A DNA stretch of 64,000 nucleotides from positions 13,417,807 through 13,481,806 of the forward strand of contig NC_092228.1 of assembly GCF_036320965.1 (NCBI RefSeq). Reading direction: 5' to 3'. A model generated the notes under the pieces. It made no database searches, had not been told where the DNA came from, and saw only the letters and a list, made by a program, of their open reading frames with translations. This DNA is from Panulirus ornatus (taxonomy: Eukaryota > Arthropoda > Malacostraca > Decapoda > Palinuridae). Positions 1 through 10,611 of this stretch are shown here, piece after piece; positions within the stretch are counted from its first letter, which is position 1; every line of letters begins with the position of its first letter. The position numbers were made by a program, and so were the translations under genes.

Positions 1-3
1 ACA

Positions 4-18
4 AAAATAATAATAATA

Positions 19-74
<56 letters not shown>

Positions 75-92
75 TAATAATAATAACAATAA
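4..92. repeat. (AAT)n microsatellite
   Basis: Almost uninterrupted AAT triplets with a few one-base slips and one ATGAT interruption near 72. It runs to the window edge, so the true array may be longer. Confidence 0.95.
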
Positions 93-576
93 AGGTTATT
101 GAAATCAGTACAACCACAGAATACAGACAATATTTGTGTATGTACGTGCAATTACGTATTACTGCAACACTGGGAGAGAGTTTTGGAAGACTCTTTGAGC
201 CCAAGTCTCTTTCCTACAGCGTATATACACACATATATGCATTATACATACACAGACATACAGCTGTATACTGCAGTAAGAGGAAGGTGATCTGGTGAGG
301 GGATCCAACACCACTAGGCACACGGAGATGAACGATGCGTTTCCAACAGGCGTTTCCGTGGCCGACGATGGGCCCGCCCCACACTACGTATCTTCCCACC
401 CACCTCACGTCGGTGTCTGTGGTGCTACCTACACGCACCTGCCTGCCACCCCCACACCCGCCTGCCCACCGATACGCAACCACCAGTCCTGCTCTACCGT
501 CGACGGAGGCTTTTACTCAGTGAATTACTGACAGTATACACCAGGCCTCGTGTGCTATGATAGTGAGGGCAAGACA
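93..576. other. Unique spacer
   Basis: No gene or recognisable element. The left part is AT-rich with short ACATA runs. The right part (about 360-480) is GC-rich with CCACC/CCCACC strings. The short overlapping frames here have no family features. Confidence 0.5.
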
Positions 577-788
577 CAGCAACCACTCGACCAAGCAACC
601 ACTCGACCAAGCAATCACTCGACCAAGCAATCACTCGACCAAGCAACCACTCGACCAAGCAATCACTCGACCAAGCAATCACTCGACCAAGCAACCACTC
701 GACCAAGCAACCACTCGACCAAGCAACCACTCGATCAAGCAATCACTCGACCAAGCAACCACTCGACCAAGCAACCACTCGACCAACT
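577..788. repeat. 16-bp minisatellite, about 13 copies
   Basis: The unit aaccactcgaccaagc repeats in a strict 16-bp register from 581. The main variation is C/T at position 4 (aacc or aatc), plus one gacc to gatc change. A 16-bp period rotates through all frames and lacks stops, which explains the open frames on both strands here. Confidence 0.95.
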
Positions 789-820
789 TGAGTACATAAG
801 AGTTACCAGACAAGATACAG

Positions 821-1070
821 AGGTGGGGGTGAGGGCCTCACATATTCAATACATATGATACAAGCGCAGTAAAGGATGGGTCAGTACCCATATATATGTT
901 ACAGGGATGGGCTGAGGACCCCCCATGTATTCAATCCACAGACACTAGCTCGGTACAGGATGGGTCATTACCCATACATATGTGTAGCAGGGGTGGACTA
1001 AGTGCCCCATTTATTCAGTATACGTTACAAGCACATCACAGGACGGGCCAGTAACCCATCATATGTACAC
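821..1070. repeat. Diverged ~86-bp tandem repeat, 3 units (dispersed family)
   Basis: Three units start near 821, 904 and 990. Each has a GGTGGG/GATGGG-type opening, a G-rich to CCCC step, a TATTCA(A/G)T box and a GGATGGGTCA..ACCCAT box. The same order of boxes recurs near 10987-11073 and 35086-35525, so this is a dispersed family and not only a local duplication. Function is unknown. Confidence 0.7.
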
Positions 1071-1425
1071 GATAGAGCACCACCAGTTGCAGCTGCGTCT
1101 GGGACCTCGACCAGATGGTAGCAGTGAAGGCTATTGGAGAATGAGACATTCATGGCCTGACGTATCATATAAATACTGTTCAGTGAAGGACGAACTATCA
1201 CTCCGTAAAAAAAAAAAAAAAAAATACAATTCAAAGTTACAACTCAATATTAACCCAGTCATTATATACGGTAGATACAGAGATCTGTAATATATACAGA
1301 CTGAACGAGTTCACTTCAGTCGCTCCACATAAGGATCTGTATAACGTTACACTCGCCTGTGTCCGCCGACGCTGTATATTGCAGTGTGGTCAGAAACACG
1401 ATAGGGGAAGGAGGTATTCTGTCTT
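1071..1425. other. Unique spacer with an A18 tract
   Basis: No gene seen. An uninterrupted run of 18 A lies at 1207-1224. It could be the tail of a decayed retroposon, but nothing upstream is recognisable as one. Confidence 0.4.
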
Positions 1426-2016
1426 GGTGACGGGTAAGGTGACATGAGTCACTGTGGTGACGGGTAAGGTGACGTGAATCACTGTGGTGACGGGTAAGGT
1501 GACGTGAATCATTGTGGTGACGGGTAAGGTGACATGAGTCACTGTGGTGACGGGTAAGGTGACGTGAATCACTGTGATGACGGGTAAGGTGACATGAATC
1601 ACTGTGATGACGGGTAAGGTGACGTGAATCACTGTGATGACGGGTAAGGTGACGTGAATCACTGTGATGACGGGTAAGGTGACATGAATCACTGTGATGA
1701 CGGGTAAGGTGACATGAATCACTGTGGTGACGGGTAAGGTGACATGAATCACTGTGATGACGGGTAAGGTGACATGAATCACTGTGGTGACGGGTAAGGT
1801 GACGTGAATCACTGTTTTGACAGGTAAGGTGACGTGAATCACTGTGGTGACGGGTAAGGTGACGTGAATCACTGTGGTGACGGGTAAGGTGACATGAATC
1901 ACTGTGATGACGGGTAAGGTGACATGAATCACTGTGGTGACGGGTAAGGTGACGTGAATCACTGTTTTGACAGGTAAGGTGACGTGAATCACTGTGGTGA
2001 CATAAAGTGACATGAA
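1426..2016. repeat. 30-bp minisatellite, about 20 copies
   Basis: Copies are in strict 30-bp register from 1441 to 1980, built on gacgggtaaggtgac followed by atgaatcactgt. Variants (atga/gtga, gtgg/gtga, and a rarer ttttgacag form) are interspersed. Because 30 is divisible by three, the minus strand stays open for about 300 codons as a repeated VTLPVTTVIH pattern. I regard that frame as a repeat artefact. Confidence 0.95.
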
Positions 2017-2057
2017 TAACCGTTGGGAATGTAGAGGATATACCATGAAATTAAGCA

Positions 2058-2340
2058 ATGGACGTGTTACAAAATGATATAAAGAGACACTCTTACAGTA
2101 CAAGAGTGGTGAACGAATGGAAGAGAGTGAAAGAGGATGTGGTAAAATGTGGAGAACATACAGATGTTTACAAGGCTGCAGTAAAGACTGGAGAGAATGT
2201 ACCAGAGATGGGGGCGCTCCAACACTGTAAAACTCCCATGCCCTACAGTGTAAACAAGGACCTACAAACAAGCAAATAGACACACAGTATAAAACTCCCT
2301 TCACTTATAGTGGGAAAAGGTCCTTACAAACAGGTAAACA
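2058..2340 (+). mobile_element. Non-LTR retrotransposon relic: C-terminus of ORF2 plus start of 3' UTR
   Basis: The plus-strand frame 2058-2279 encodes a short basic segment with RHSYSTRVVNEWKRV followed by EDVVKCG. This matches the arrangement at the extreme C-terminus of many animal non-LTR retrotransposon ORF2 proteins (basic stretch, aromatic, S..RVV..W, then VV and a K/F-rich helix). All catalytic regions are absent, so this is a 5'-truncated relic. Downstream, two imperfect ~60-bp copies (about 2220-2281 and 2282-2340) share actcccatgccc/actcccttcac and aaggacctacaaaca/aaggtccttacaaaca boxes, probably a duplicated 3' UTR. Stops lie just upstream of 2058. Clade (Jockey/CR1-like or other) is not resolved. 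Family recognition is from remembered motif shape, not a search. Confidence 0.6.
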
Positions 2341-3329
2341 CAAACACAAGGTAAACAAAAAGTAAATTCAACATACGATATGACTGTCTGTCACATATTC
2401 TCTTGTCTTAATATTCGAGGAGATTTTATTGAGTTTGTTCTGGAAATAATAAGAAAGACATGGGAAAAAAAAATCAATATTCGTTTGAAGGTTTGTGTTC
2501 GAAGCAGCTTCGAATCTTCAACATACCGAGGTTTCGAGAACGAGTCCTTATCAGTATCTCAATTCCTCTGAAAAGAAAAAAAATCTACGGCAAGAGAAAG
2601 TGAAACGTTTTCAACGTTTGAAACGTTCCTCGGGTGGCAGTATCTTATTACATTACTGCGTTTATTCATAACACAAACTAGGCCACATGATATGGCGTGG
2701 GGCAAGACACTACAACTACTCCAATTGCTTGGGTGAGCAGAGGTGTAACAGGCGCAGCAGAGCGAGAGAGACGGTTAAGTTTAAGATGGCTGAGGTGAGG
2801 TGAGCTGAAGGCGCCGCGCCCCCTTGACAAAACCACATTCAACTCACAACATCAACAGAGGGGACAATAATCCAGCCACTGCCTAAGCTCAGACCAAAGC
2901 CAGAAAACCTTGTTAATAAAAGTTACCACCAAACATTCTCCTCCGCCACACACACACACACAAGGCCTTGTAGTCTTACGCGAAAAAAAAGAGAGAAAAA
3001 AAAAAATAAACTTGCCCAACAAAACAGATTCCCGCCGACCTGTTCCCATGTTCTCTCCCCCCCCCCTCGCCCGGCGAGGAACTTCCCCATATAATAACGA
3101 CCTCTCCAAGAGCTTTCATAAACTTGGCGGGGGGCTGCCCCCTTCCTCCCTCCTCCTTGGCCATATTCCCTCCGCGCCTCGCCTACACCTACCCGTCCCC
3201 ACCACCTGCTGCCTTCCCCTACCACCACCTTATGGCCCGGGATTACCCCCCAGATTATTACCATTATTACCCATCTTTCTGGTGATAACATGACCTCGGC
3301 AACCAAGGGGTAAAAACTTCTGTCATAGG
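2341..3329. other. Unique sequence, no gene seen
   Basis: AT-rich to about 2640, then mixed, then C-rich from 3050. Notable parts are three AACGTT hexamers at exact 9-bp spacing (2604, 2613, 2622), a short CGAAGCnGCTTCG-type palindrome near 2500, and A-rich tracts near 2985-3010. No frame carries recognisable protein motifs. Confidence 0.5.
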
Positions 3330-3378
3330 CGTGCGCTCGCGCGCGCGCGTATGTGCGTGTGTGTGTGTGTGTGTGTGG
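3330..3378. repeat. (CG)n-(TG)n alternating purine-pyrimidine tract
   Basis: Alternating GC steps (3338-3350) pass into (TG)n. Alternating CG/TG sequence is the type able to adopt Z-DNA. The tract is short. Confidence 0.85.
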
Positions 3379-3625
3379 CTCCCGTCAAATTCGGGATTGG
3401 CTGGCTCAGGCACATATCGTGTCACCAGCGATTTTCTTCTGCCGCTGGGGGGGGGGGGGGGGCGGACTGGAGCCCCTCCGTGATGTGAAATACAAGGAGA
3501 CGGATAAATTGTCGTGCCGTCTGTACAGAGTCCCCCAGATGTTAGATTTGCGTGCGGTCCGCTTCAGTTAATTCTTTATCCTATGTGCACGACGGTACGA
3601 CCCTTGGGTATGAGGGTCTAGCCTA

Positions 3626-3627
<2 letters not shown>
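3379..3627. other. Unique spacer with a G16 run
   Basis: A run of 16 G lies at 3447-3462. At 3585-3608 there is one forward copy of the dispersed 21-bp motif (gcacgacggtacgaccctt). Its right part (3594-3610) is one arm of the inverted repeat around the next element. Confidence 0.6.

Positions 3628-3692
<65 letters not shown>
3628..3692. repeat. (TA)n microsatellite
   Basis: Perfect alternating TA abutting the oligo-T end of the LINE tail. Confidence 0.97.
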
Positions 3693-3707
<15 letters not shown>

Positions 3708-3830
3708 ATACTTTGTCGCTGTCTCCCGCGTTTGCGAGGTAGCGCAAGGAAACAGACGAAAGAAATGGCCCAACCCCCCCCCCCATACACATGTATATAC
3801 ATACGTCCACACACGCAAATATACATACCT

Positions 3831-3842
<12 letters not shown>
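3693..3842 (-). mobile_element. LINE 3' tail, copy 1 (minus strand)
   Basis: Read on the minus strand, this is a 3' UTR-like segment ending in A15 (T15 at 3693-3707). It carries the tcccgcgtttgcgaggtagc core, which contains the small hairpin TTGCG-aggtag-CGCAA, then a C-run and an acatgtatatacatacgtcc box. It is nearly identical to 5541-5690, where the same sequence follows a reverse transcriptase fragment. It is therefore best read as a 5'-truncated copy of the same LINE, or a SINE sharing its tail. (TA)n tracts abut both ends. Confidence 0.75.

Positions 3843-3913
<71 letters not shown>
3843..3913. repeat. (TA)n microsatellite
   Basis: Perfect TA alternation on the other side of LINE tail copy 1, entered through a short (CA)n stretch. 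Confidence 0.97.
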
Positions 3914-3916
<3 letters not shown>

Positions 3917-3933
3917 AAAGGCAAGGCTAAAAG

Positions 3934-3996
3934 TACCCAAGGGTCGTACCACAGTACCATATTGCCACTGTGGATAAGGGTCGTACCGTCCTGCTC
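3934..3996 (-). repeat. 21-bp dispersed motif, two reverse copies
   Basis: Two reverse-complement copies (aagggtcgtacc at 3939 and aagggtcgtaccgtcctgctc at 3976). They oppose the forward copy at 3585-3608. Confidence 0.75.
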
Positions 3997-5299
3997 AGTC
4001 TGTACAAGAAACCTTGCCATCCCCGCTTCCCATTTTTCTCGGTAAACCGTCCCCCTCCTCCCATTCCCCGCTAACATCACACGCCCCCCTGAAATAAACA
4101 CAACATTCTTCAAAATGATATGAGCCTCATTGTCTCCCTCCTACTTGGCTGAAATTAAAATGAGAATACGTTACAGCCTCCTAGTCTGTGGTACTGGCCT
4201 TGGAGAACCTGTGATGTGTGTATGGTGGTGGCGGTGTGGACAGACATCATGGGCTGTGGCGGCTCCCAGCGTAGAGTAACGGATCCCGAGGTGATGATGA
4301 TGGTGCGAGGGGATGGGGGGTCTCGAACGAGCTACACAGAGTCTCCAGTGTGGATTACACCCTGTGCACCAGAGCTACATACAGTAAAGTCGCCACAAGC
4401 ATCATAAAAAACAGTAATCCAGTTGTGGCTATGAATGTAGTAGCGACACACAACTTGGGCTGGGAGTGAGGGGGGACAAAGACAGTGTAGCCTGGCGGCC
4501 AGCCATCGTCCTTACCAGCGACTACGAAAAAAAAAACAAAAAATCATTGCTCGACAGAAGGGTAAATTTTCAAAACTATTCATAATGAATTATCTACAAC
4601 GTTCCTCCATTTATGTCTGTTTTAACATTCTTGATCGCTCGAGTGTCTCCACAAAAATGACGTAGAAAGACTTTTACGAATTCAAAAGATAAAGAAAACG
4701 CGGAAACTTGTGTATTCGAATCTCATTCGTTGAAGTATATGCCAATATCTAACACGGTTTAAATAACGTTTCATTATAAGAGATCGACTTGAGTATGACG
4801 ACAGTTTGAATAACGTTTCATTATCGTAAGAGTTCGACTCGAGGATGACCATCATACTCCGTCGCTTCGAGGACCAAGTGGCAAGCGGCGCCGTCGCCGC
4901 TGCCGCCGGCCAAGCATGCGCGCGCCGCGCGAGCATCGCCGACTACAACGAAAACGAGATTAAATTCTATTCCGCGGCCGCCATCCGCGACGACCCATTC
5001 GGCAAGCTTTACGTTTGGGATTTGAGAGAGGAAGTATGGCGGGCCTCCTGTGTACTCTCATCTCTCTGAGCGCCAATAATAATATACATAAATATATTCA
5101 GAAGATTGGACTGCCAGCGTCGGGTTCATAGTCTGCCCGCCTCCTGCCTGACTACTGGAGATACATTTGGTGTATTGGACATCCGCGTCGGCTGCTGTGC
5201 TACGGACAGCGGCGGCCTGGCGGGCATGTCGACTATTTGCTTAAGGCCTTCAAGATGCCGGCAGGGGAGGGAGACTGAGACGGGGGTGGATATAAAAGT

Positions 5300-5303
<4 letters not shown>
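3997..5303. other. Unique sequence with a CpG-rich block
   Basis: No gene identified. At 4757-4850 a ~47-bp unit is duplicated, each copy holding aacgtttcatta and a TCGACT(T/C)GAG box. From about 4850 to 5040 the sequence becomes GC- and CpG-rich and is open on the plus strand from 4845 to 5069 (75 codons, alanine-rich then a DDPFGKLYVWDL stretch). I do not recognise this as a protein family. It could be a CpG-rich regulatory block or an isolated exon; it lacks an obvious flanking splice acceptor. Confidence 0.4.

Positions 5304-5387
<84 letters not shown>
5304..5387. repeat. (GA)n microsatellite
   Basis: About 42 perfect GA repeats. It pairs in opposite sense with the (CT)n at 5449-5498, only ~60 bp away. 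Confidence 0.98.
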
Positions 5388-5391
<4 letters not shown>

Positions 5392-5444
5392 CGGGTGATT
5401 CTAAATACGTTAAAGAAAAGTTAAGTTAGGAAACTATAAAAAGT

Positions 5445-5757
<313 letters not shown>

Positions 5758-6117
5758 CGCGAACAACAACTGACTCACTTCCCAAGCTCTCTCATCCCCA
5801 ACAGACTTCATACTTGCCCCTCTTTCCAAAACTCTTGCATTTACCTCCCTAACAACCCCATCCATAAACAAATTAAACAACCATGGAGACATCACACACC
5901 CCTGCCGCAAACCTACATTCACTGAGAACCAATCACTTTCCTCTCTTCCTACACGTACACATGCCTTACATCCTCGATAAAAACTTTTCACTGCTTCTAA
6001 CAACTTTCCTCCCACACCATATATTCTTAATACCTTCCACAGAGCATCTCTATTAACTCTATCATATGCCTTCTCCAGATCCATAAATGCTACATACAAA
6101 TCCATTTGCTTTTCTAA
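5758..6117 (-). mobile_element. Non-LTR retrotransposon reverse transcriptase fragment
   Basis: The minus strand encodes about 120 residues of a non-LTR reverse transcriptase. Motif A is visible as [13 protein letters not shown], including the first catalytic aspartate. Then come a YGVGGKLL / [15 protein letters not shown] segment and the [20 protein letters not shown] block typical of finger-palm motif B. The frame continues to QLLFA, where the family has the catalytic ADD box, but here the sequence jumps to 3' UTR-like DNA. The second catalytic aspartate pair, thumb and C-terminus are therefore missing. The 5' side is cut at a (TA)n array, removing the endonuclease domain and the N-terminal RT motifs. 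It cannot be autonomous. Motif identity is clear; the clade (RTE-like or related) is inferred. Confidence 0.9.
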
Positions 6118-7058
<941 letters not shown>

Positions 7059-7147
<89 letters not shown>

Positions 7148-7163
7148 CACGCACACACACACG
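7059..7163. repeat. (CA)n-(CGCA)n-(CA)n compound microsatellite
   Basis: (CA)n 7059-7098 passes into about 12 CGCA tetramers and back to CA. All steps alternate purine and pyrimidine, the sequence class that can form Z-DNA. Confidence 0.97.
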
Positions 7164-7685
7164 CCGTCAATCTCAATTCACCGCAACTGATTATATCGAG
7201 AGTACAAATGAACTGAAAAAGTCAATTCCTCTGCTACACTACATATACGTATATTTATATACCTACATGTATGTGTGTTTTTTAAGTAAATGTATATGTG
7301 TGGCGACCTCACCTGTAACGTGTGTGTATGCTTCTGTATCGAATACATGGAAGGTGCGGCCCACATCAGGTAACTGGCCTTCATGTGTGTATACCATAAG
7401 GTGATGGCGTCCGCTCATCTCAAGTGTCTCTAATGTTATAATTTGTTCTCACATGTTGTTACCTGACTATGATTGTGCGACTGTGGGCTAGGTGCCTCTA
7501 CACATTTACAGTTTCAGTTCTTATATTCGTTTGTTATCGTATTTCCCTACAACTAATGGTGTACTGCTTTCGGTCAAGGGTCCACGAGGAGGCCAAGTTT
7601 TTTTTTTTTTTAAGTTAAAGGACTATTGTCCACATCAGGGCCGCGCCTTAATAGAAATAGAGAGAGAGCATAATGAAAGGATAAA
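7164..7685. other. Unique sequence, no gene seen
   Basis: AT-rich unique DNA with a T13 tract at 7599-7611 and no coding signature. Confidence 0.4.
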
Positions 7686-8010
7686 AGGAAAGACAAGGGA
7701 AAGTAACAAATTTTACCGTGTCGTAAATGTACACATGTACAATTGATGTAAGGGAAAGTACCGCATTGTACGTGTCGTAAATGTACACATGTAAGACTGA
7801 TGTAAGGGAAAGTACCGCATTGTACCGTGTCGTAAATGGACACATGTATAACTGACGTAAGGGAAAGTACCGCATTGTACCGTGTCGTAAATGGACACAT
7901 GTATAACTGACGTAAGGGAAAGTACCGCATTGTACCGTGTCGTATGAGTGACGTAAGGGAAAGTACTGCATTGCACCGTGTCGTAAACATACACATGTAG
8001 GACTGATATT
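7686..8010. repeat. 55-bp minisatellite, about 6 copies
   Basis: aagggaaagtaccgcattgt recurs at 7750, 7804, 7859 and 7914 (period 54-55), followed by ccgtgtcgtaaatg and acacatgta boxes. One unit near 7940 is shortened to ~41 bp by an internal deletion. The array explains the overlapping minus-strand frames here. Confidence 0.93.
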
Positions 8011-8394
8011 TCTGGACCAAGAGTCACTTTACGTAATCCACGAGACAACATCAACAACAAGACACGGCTGAACCGACGCTTGGACCAATGGGCTTAACCC
8101 ACGCCCACACTAACGCACGCATGCCACTAAGGGTTCAGTCAATTACCATCGAGAGTGGCGGACTCCAATCCCTGTCTTCATTAAGACACATCAATTAATC
8201 AAATGAAGTCAGTGACGTAAGCAACCCGTGAACAGCACCTCCCCACCCCCCTTAACCACCCAATCCCGGCCTACTTACTCACCCCAAGAGCTACAACACC
8301 CTCCCCCACACACCCCGAATTCCTCAGTAACCCCTCCCCCCATTCTCTTTCACGCTCACCTTCATCTATCCTCCCCCCAGCCTCCCAACCCCCG
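8011..8394. other. Unique sequence, increasingly C-rich
   Basis: No gene seen. The right half contains CCCACCC/CCTCCCCC strings leading into the next array. Confidence 0.4.
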
Positions 8395-9160
8395 TGCCTC
8401 CCCCTCCCCTCCAGCATCCAATGACGGGTATCCCTCCCCCTTCTAGCACCCGAAGACGTCCACCCTCTCTCCTCCCTCCAGCACCCTATGACGACCTTCC
8501 CCTAGCACCCCATGACGACCTCCCTCCCTCCCTCCCTCCAACACCCCATGACGACCTCCCTCCTTCCTCCCTCCAGCACCCGAAGACAACCACCCTCTCC
8601 CCTCCCTCCAGCACCCTATGACGACCTCCGTCACTCCTCCCTCCAGCACCCTATGACGACCTCCCTCCCTCCCTCCAACACCCCTTGACGACCTCCCTCT
8701 CGCCAACACTCCATGACGACCTCCCTCCAGCACCCGAAGACGACCTCCCTCCCTCCTCCCTCCAGCACCCTATGACGACTTCCGTCCCTCCTCCCCTAGC
8801 ACCCCATGACGACCTCCCTCCCTCCTTCCTCCAGCACCCTATGACGACCTCCCTCCCTTCTCCCTCCAGCACCCTATGACAACCTCCCTCCCTCCCTCCA
8901 ACACCCCATGACGACCTCCCTCCCTCCCTCCAACACCCCATGACGACCTCCCTCCCTCCTTCCTCCAGCACCCTATGACGACCTCCCTCCCTTCTCCCTC
9001 CAGCACCCTATGACGACCTCCGTCCCTCCCTCCTCCATCCAGCACCCCATGACGACCTCCCTCCTCCCTCCAGCACCCCATGACGACCCCCCTCCCTCCA
9101 GCACCCTATGACGACCTCCGTCCCTCCCTCCTCCCTCCAGCAACCCCATGACGACCTCCC
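8395..9160. repeat. C-rich minisatellite, variable ~25-45-bp units
   Basis: The recurrent core is atgacgacctccctccctcc followed by agcaccc/aacacccc. The number of CCT triplets varies between units, which changes the period. The plus strand is strongly pyrimidine-rich. Open frames on both strands follow from the repeat. Confidence 0.93.
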
Positions 9161-9362
9161 CCTACGTCAACCAGTCGGTCTCCGCCACAGAGGCAGAGCG
9201 CATAATGGATCTAATTGGGAGAATCTCGCGCACAAAATCTATTATGGAGGAATTCCAATCTAGCGTGACCCCTTCCCGCGCCATGAATAAAACATGGCAC
9301 GCCCTTTCTACTCCCGTTTACACTATTACCGACACGATAAAAACGACGAACGGGAGGAGGGA
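9161..9362. other. Unique block, candidate regulatory element or exon
   Basis: About 190 bp of balanced, non-repetitive sequence between a minisatellite and a (GA)n array. It contains a TCTAATTGGGAG box (homeodomain-like TAATT core) and ccatgaataaaacatggc. The plus frame is open through it (ATEAERIMDLIGRISRTKSI, then SIMEEFQ), which reads like an amphipathic helix, but the frame continues into (GA)n. Either a conserved noncoding element or a small exon is possible; neither is proven. Confidence 0.3.
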
Positions 9363-9367
9363 GGGAG

Positions 9368-9369
<2 letters not shown>

Positions 9370-9441
<72 letters not shown>
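9370..9441. repeat. (GA)n microsatellite
   Basis: About 36 GA units. It forms an opposed pair with the (CT)n at 9532-9585 across ~90 bp of unique sequence. Confidence 0.98.
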
Positions 9442-9443
<2 letters not shown>

Positions 9444-9530
9444 ACGTTGGACGTGCAGTTTATGCCATAACATGATCAGTACAAAGGAAACTGTACTGTA
9501 CTTGGATTCACGTTCCAATGCAGGCAGTTC

Positions 9531-9531
<1 letters not shown>

Positions 9532-9585
<54 letters not shown>
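9532..9585. repeat. (CT)n microsatellite
   Basis: About 27 CT units, in inverted orientation to the preceding (GA)n. Confidence 0.98.
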
Positions 9586-9587
<2 letters not shown>

Positions 9588-9626
9588 GTACCCATCCACC
9601 GTGAACGTAAACCTTTCCATTGTTTC

Positions 9627-9627
<1 letters not shown>

Positions 9628-9660
<33 letters not shown>

Positions 9661-9754
9661 CAACAACAACAACAACAACAACAATAATAATAATAATAAT
9701 AATAATAACAATAACAATAATAATAATAATAACAACAACAACAACAACAACAAC

Positions 9755-9792
<38 letters not shown>

Positions 9793-9878
9793 CAACAACA
9801 ACAACAACAATAATAATAATAATAATAACAATAATAATAATAACAAAAATAAATAAATAAATAAACAAATAAATAAAC
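9628..9878. repeat. (AAT)n/(AAC)n block-alternating microsatellite
   Basis: Blocks of AAT alternate with blocks of seven to nine AAC several times before ending in AAAT tetramers. The alternating blocks suggest duplication of a larger AAT-AAC segment as well as single-triplet slippage. The polyasparagine and polyleucine frames are artefacts. Confidence 0.97.
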
Positions 9879-10267
9879 GAGTTTCCGAGAAGATCACATC
9901 ATCGCTAATTCTTGGAAGATAATGACACACAGCAAAACAAGTTCCACATTTGAAACGAGACTGGGAAACGTATCACAACAATATCAGAATTACATTAATA
10001 CAAGGATTACAACTATGAAAAGAAAATTAGGGTGAGATTATTTCTAATGCTCTACTAATGACACTGACAAGGCGATGGAACGTAATACGTTACGAATACT
10101 AATTAATACGTGTTGTCGTAACAGTTGATCTGCAAGGGTGAGGGAGGAGCATTGTGTAACGTAGAAAAATGACGACATGGGAGTTACTGACTCTGACCGC
10201 AGGTGAGGTAGCTATGCGGTCCACCGCTTCTCTACCGCCATAGGAGGTTCTGAGATGCATTGAGTAT
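9879..10267. other. Unique AT-rich sequence
   Basis: Nothing recognisable. Several TACGTAT/ACGTA-like stretches lie near 10080-10120. Confidence 0.4.
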
Positions 10268-10611
10268 GGTGGTACGAACCTTGGAGCTTGGCATTACGAC
10301 CCTTGAGCCCGACGGTGCGACCCCTGGAGCACGGCGGTACGACCCTTGAGCACGGCGGTACGACCCTTGAGCAAGACTTTACGACCCTTGAGCACGACGG
10401 TACGATCCCCGAGCACGGCGGTGCGACTCTTGAACACGACGGTACGACCCTTGAGCACGACGTTACGACCCTAGAGCAAGACTTTACGACCCTTGAGAAA
10501 GACTTTGCAACCCTTGAGCACGACGGTGCGATCCTTGAGCACGGTGGTTCGATCCCTTGAGCACGGCGGTACGACCCTTGAGCACGGCGGTATGACCCTT
10601 GAGCACGACAC
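10268..10611 (+). repeat. 21-bp minisatellite, about 16 copies (dispersed motif family)
   Basis: The unit is cgacggtacgacccttgagca with point variants (ggcggt, gacttt, gatccc). This is the largest array of a motif that also occurs singly or in small clusters at 3585, 3934, 6717, 29346, 30581, 30832, 53513 and 62616. All copies here read in one direction. Confidence 0.93.

Larger units (their letters stand above)
3594..3950. repeat. Inverted repeat enclosing a (TA)n - LINE tail - (TA)n cassette
   Basis: The left arm ggtacgacccttgggta (3594-3610) is the exact reverse complement of 3934-3950. The similarity continues inward imperfectly, with TAGCCT then TGA/TTGAC on both sides, up to the edges of the (TA)n tracts. 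The enclosed ~320 bp hold two self-complementary (TA)n tracts and a LINE 3' tail. This could be a foldback-type element with terminal inverted repeats, or an inverted duplication of the dispersed 21-bp motif. Confidence 0.7.

Noticed and set aside
1207..1224. A18 tract as a retroposon tail
   Set aside because: No LINE or SINE sequence or target-site duplication is visible beside it.
1390..2304. 304-codon minus-strand frame
   Set aside because: Generated by the 30-bp array, whose period preserves frame; the flanks of the frame show no protein signature.
9620..9856. Polyasparagine / polyleucine frames
   Set aside because: Direct consequence of AAT/AAC triplet repeats.
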